Assembly (NCBI RefSeq): GCF_023276435.1
Contig: NZ_JALLPO010000021.1
Span: 103,486 to 167,485 of the forward strand
Length of the DNA stretch: 64,000 nt
Direction: 5' to 3'
DNA from: Sphaerisporangium perillae
GTDB lineage: Bacteria > Actinomycetota > Actinomycetes > Streptosporangiales > Streptosporangiaceae
In this document: piece by piece, positions 61,351 to 64,000 of the stretch
Layout of the letters: each line of letters begins with the position of its first letter
Numbering within the stretch: the stretch's first letter is position 1
The notes under the pieces: model-generated
Database searches by the model: none
What the model was told of the DNA's origin: nothing
The model's input: the letters and a program-made list of their open reading frames with translations, nothing else
Position numbers and translations under genes: made by a program

Positions 61351-63573
61351 TCAGGGATAGCTGACCAGATTGGCGACGTTGGTAGAGGAGTTGGACGGGC
61401 CTCCCGTGTTGTTGATGATGTGGCTGATGGTGCCGGTGCCGCCTAGGGACACCGTGACCATGCTGTGGAACTTCACTCCCGCGGTGTTCGGCACCTCGAA
61501 GGAGTGCGCCTCCACCACGCTCGGATTGACGTTGAAGTAGGCGTAGCTGCCAAGGCCCCACGCCTCATGGGTGGTGACCGAGTTCGCCACCTTGTAGGCC
61601 GCGTAGCCCTGGGTACTGCCGTTCATCCACGCCGCCTGGTCGGGCGGGTCGTAGGGCAGCTCGTTCTGGAAGAAGTACGTGCGCCCGCCGTTGCCGTTCC
61701 AGATGGTCTGGTACTGCTGGTAGTGCTCGACGAACAGGCCGTACATCGTCACGTCGTTCCCGTTGACGACCAGGCCGGTGGCGGCGGTGTTGGTGGTCCA
61801 GCCGACACCACTGCCGTGGTCGGCCCGCCACAGCCACATGTGGTCGCCAATGACGTTCGAGCTGTTGATCACCAGGCTCTGGGAGGCCTTGCCGACTCCC
61901 GCGCCGCCGATGCGGAAGAACACATCGTGCAGCGAGGTGGGGTTCGCGGCGTGGTTCAGCGAGGAGCCGGACGGGCCGACCTGCATCAGCACGGCCGAGT
62001 TGGTGGTACCGGCGTCGATGAGCAGCCCGGCCACCTTGACCCCGTCCACGTCGGCGACCGACATGGCCGTGACCCCGTTGTCGGGGACCAGCGTGGCGAG
62101 GCCGAGCCCGAGCACCACGGTGTTCGCCCGGGTGACCCTGATCGTGTCGTTGAGGTGGTAAACACCCGGGGTGACCAGCAGGTCCTTGCCCTGGCTCAGC
62201 GCGGCGTTGATGTCCGCCGCCGTGTTGCCGGGCTTGACGATGAAGAACTGGTCGATCGGGATGGACGACCCCGCGGGCGTACCGCCGGCCCAGGTGGTGC
62301 CCTGCGAGTTGCTCCGCAGCGCCGGCACGAACACCTGGTAGGCGCCCGCCGAGTCGACGTAGAGGAACGGCTTCTCACGGACGACTGGCGTCGTGCTCAC
62401 CGTGGTGTACGGCGGGTAGGGGAAGCTGTTCGACGGCGCGCCGGTGACACCGACGAAGACCATGTTCCAGTTGGAACCGGTCCAGCTGCCCCACTGCGCG
62501 TTGCGCGACAGCCACTGCTGCTGCGAGCCCGACTGCACCTGGCCGTCGATCTTGGAGTCGGAGATGAAGCCGCCGCTGGACCATCCTCCGTCGTCGAGCT
62601 GGAGGTTGCCGCGCACGTGCATCCGGCGGTACGGCGCGGCCTGCGACACGGCCCACCGATCGGTGCCGGAGGGCGGGGTGACCGAGAGGTTCTCCGCGCT
62701 GCGCCAGAAGTTCTGGGTCGCGTTGCCCTGGAACCAGTCGGCCTCGGCGTGGACGCCGCCGTTGATCGTGACGTTGTCAGGCGACAGGCCGAGGCCCGCC
62801 ACCTGCGTGTAGAAGCCCACGTTGGCGTCGACGTTGTAGGTGCCCGGCTTGAACAGCAGCGCGAAGCGGTCGCCGCCGAACTGGTTGGTCTGCTGCTGGC
62901 TGAACACCGAGCTCAGCTTGCTCTGGATTGTCGAGGCGGGCATCGAGGGGTCGAAGACGCTGACGTTGGGCCCGAAGTCCGGCGTGCCCGGCGGTGGCGG
63001 CGGTGAGGTGGTTCCCATGATGAATGACTGTGCCGCGGTTCCGTTGCAGGTGTACTGCTGCAGCTGGGCGCTGTCGGCGGTCGACGCGCCCGGTACGTCC
63101 AGGCACTTGCCGCTGTTGCGGTTGACGAAGTGGTAGGTGCCTCCGGCCTCCTCCACCGGCAGCCACTGCTGGTTGTTGCCGTTGGAGTAGGTCCACAGCT
63201 GGATCGGGGCGCTGTCGGCGGTAGAGACGTTCGTCACGTCCCAGGCCTGTGCCGCGTTGAGGTTGCTGTTGACACGGTAGTAGCCGCCGCTGGTGGCCTG
63301 CAGCTGCCACAGCTGGGCAGCGCTGCCGTTGCAGGCGTACTGCTGCACGGCGGTGCCGTTGGCGGAGGCGGCGGCGCGGGCGTCCACGCACTTGCCGCTG
63401 TTCTTGCTGACCACGGTGGTCCAGTCGGTGGGCAGGGCCGCGGCAGCGACGCCGGCCGTGGTGGAGGAGGCTACGGCCGTCGCGGCCGTGGCGCTAGCCT
63501 CGGGCACCGCTACCAGGGACAGGGCTGCGGTGGCCAGGGCTGCGATGAATACGGATGACTTGTGTCTCGACAT
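61351..63573 (-). CDS. Secreted ricin-lectin/pectate-lyase-fold enzyme
   Basis: A 740-residue secreted protein. After a signal peptide (about 1-29), a ricin-type beta-trefoil (about 50-190) shows repeated units (SGKCVDARAAASANGTAVQQ, QLWQLQATSGGYYRVN, SGKCLDVPGASTADSAQLQQ). A Pro-rich linker (TSPPPPPGTPDFG) joins a right-handed beta-helix domain (about 205-740) with LLFKPGTYNVDANVGFYTQV and DIDAALSQGK-like NAALSQGKDLLVTPGVYHL. Related proteins are annotated as GH55-like or lyase-like; the substrate, probably a polysaccharide, is not known. ATG 63573 follows AGAGGG. Confidence 0.88.
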   Translation of the reverse strand: MSRHKSSVFIAALATAALSLVAVPEASATAATAVASSTTAGVAAAALPTDWTTVVSKNSGKCVDARAAASANGTAVQQYACNGSAAQLWQLQATSGGYYRVNSNLNAAQAWDVTNVSTADSAPIQLWTYSNGNNQQWLPVEEAGGTYHFVNRNSGKCLDVPGASTADSAQLQQYTCNGTAAQSFIMGTTSPPPPPGTPDFGPNVSVFDPSMPASTIQSKLSSVFSQQQTNQFGGDRFALLFKPGTYNVDANVGFYTQVAGLGLSPDNVTINGGVHAEADWFQGNATQNFWRSAENLSVTPPSGTDRWAVSQAAPYRRMHVRGNLQLDDGGWSSGGFISDSKIDGQVQSGSQQQWLSRNAQWGSWTGSNWNMVFVGVTGAPSNSFPYPPYTTVSTTPVVREKPFLYVDSAGAYQVFVPALRSNSQGTTWAGGTPAGSSIPIDQFFIVKPGNTAADINAALSQGKDLLVTPGVYHLNDTIRVTRANTVVLGLGLATLVPDNGVTAMSVADVDGVKVAGLLIDAGTTNSAVLMQVGPSGSSLNHAANPTSLHDVFFRIGGAGVGKASQSLVINSSNVIGDHMWLWRADHGSGVGWTTNTAATGLVVNGNDVTMYGLFVEHYQQYQTIWNGNGGRTYFFQNELPYDPPDQAAWMNGSTQGYAAYKVANSVTTHEAWGLGSYAYFNVNPSVVEAHSFEVPNTAGVKFHSMVTVSLGGTGTISHIINNTGGPSNSSTNVANLVSYP

Positions 63574-63584
63574 GTCGCCCTCTA

Positions 63585-64000
63585 CTAAAAGCCGGCCGTG
63601 ATGCGGGTGAAGTCCCAGTCGTTCTGGGAGATCCCGCTGCAGGTCTCCTGGACGCCGCCGCCTGGGCAGGGCCGGTCGCGGTTGACCGACCAGAAGGCCA
63701 GGCGGGTCAGGCCCTTGGAGTTCGCCCAGTCGCGGATCTGGGTCCAGGTGGCGGTGCTGGTCAGCTCCTGCTGGTCGGACAGGCCGTTCATGCCGGAGAT
63801 GCCCATGTGGGCGTAGGCCTGCGCGTCGGTCCAGCCCCAGGCGCTCTTGAGCGCGTTCTTCAGCCCTTCGGAGGCGTTGACCGTGCTCTGGTACATGTTC
63901 GCGCCGCCGCCGAAGTCGAACGGCATGATCGTGTAGTTGTCGATGGGGACGTCCAGGGCCTTGGACTGGTTGATCAAGCGGATGCCGTCGGCGGTCGGGC
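63585..64000 (-). CDS. GH18 chitinase, C-terminal part
   Basis: The last ~137 residues of a secreted GH18-type enzyme; the gene continues beyond the window. Visible are NYTIMPFDFGGGANM (the MxxDFG-type strand-6 motif that binds the substrate N-acetyl group), HMGISGMNGLSDQQ and LTRLAFWSVNRDRPCPGG (the strand-8 Trp). The catalytic DxxDxDxE segment lies outside. It ends 11 bp upstream of the ricin-domain gene on the same strand, so the two may be co-transcribed and both act on extracellular polysaccharide. Confidence 0.85.
   Translation of the reverse strand, partial: PTADGIRLINQSKALDVPIDNYTIMPFDFGGGANMYQSTVNASEGLKNALKSAWGWTDAQAYAHMGISGMNGLSDQQELTSTATWTQIRDWANSKGLTRLAFWSVNRDRPCPGGGVQETCSGISQNDWDFTRITAGF

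Overview
The window is high-GC, with ATG/GTG/TTG starts, frequent 4-bp start/stop overlaps and many apparently leaderless genes. It carries WhiB, Crp, a CvpA-type serine protease (MarP), Get3/ArsA-like ATPase pairs and an FxSxx peptide locus. This points to a filamentous actinomycete, probably Streptosporangiales-like; the genus cannot be fixed from the window alone.

Region 1 (1-22.7 kb) is a conserved actinobacterial core block. Its gene order matches, from memory, Mycobacterium tuberculosis rv3660c to rv3683: TadA-like ATPase/ssd, acsA, holin-like protein, epoxide hydrolase, marP, CoA-type NUDIX, nth, crp, MBL hydrolase, RidA, DUF4177, two ArsA/Get3-like ATPases, whiB4, ponA2, metallophosphoesterase, then tRNA-Pro(CGG). 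The 1.15 kb gap beside ssd holds a clear 6C RNA and a candidate second structured RNA where mycobacteria carry Ms1. Two minisatellites with a 27-30 bp period lie beside nth and crp, and a short response-regulator remnant lies beside marP.

Region 2 (22.8-36 kb) is accessory and scarred. It contains a NarL-type two-component pair, an ABC ATPase cut off at its signature motif, dead integrase and IS1380-type transposase pieces, a Tat-exported intradiol dioxygenase, an orphan PemK-like toxin, a secreted 5'-nucleotidase, an MFS remnant, a BCP-type peroxiredoxin, a divergent XRE-cupin regulator/methyltransferase pair, a VOC protein, a secreted deacetylase and an acyltransferase.

Region 3 (36.2-46.9 kb) is the most unusual part: an FxSxx-type RiPP/conflict locus. 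It has a two-TM PLD-like protein, a nSTAND-TPR ATPase, a 61-residue FxsA-like precursor ending FNASI, an intact NB-ARC/TPR protein (FxsT), a broken second FxsT fused to a broken HExxH hydroxylase, an intact HExxH beta-hydroxylase and a radical SAM/SPASM maturase (FxsB). The broken pair shows that a larger duplicated locus suffered an internal deletion.

Region 4 (47.3-64 kb) mixes signalling and exported enzymes. A MEDS-STAS/MEDS-HATPase pair and a PAS-GAF-SpoIIE phosphatase coupled to a CarH-like B12 photoreceptor without a DNA-binding domain suggest partner-switch control of a sigma factor by ligand and by light. Around them lie a molybdopterin oxidoreductase, a secreted HNH nuclease, an alpha/beta hydrolase under a twin-palindrome promoter, a second deacetylase, a CPBP protein, a GT2 enzyme, a ricin-lectin beta-helix enzyme and the end of a GH18 chitinase.
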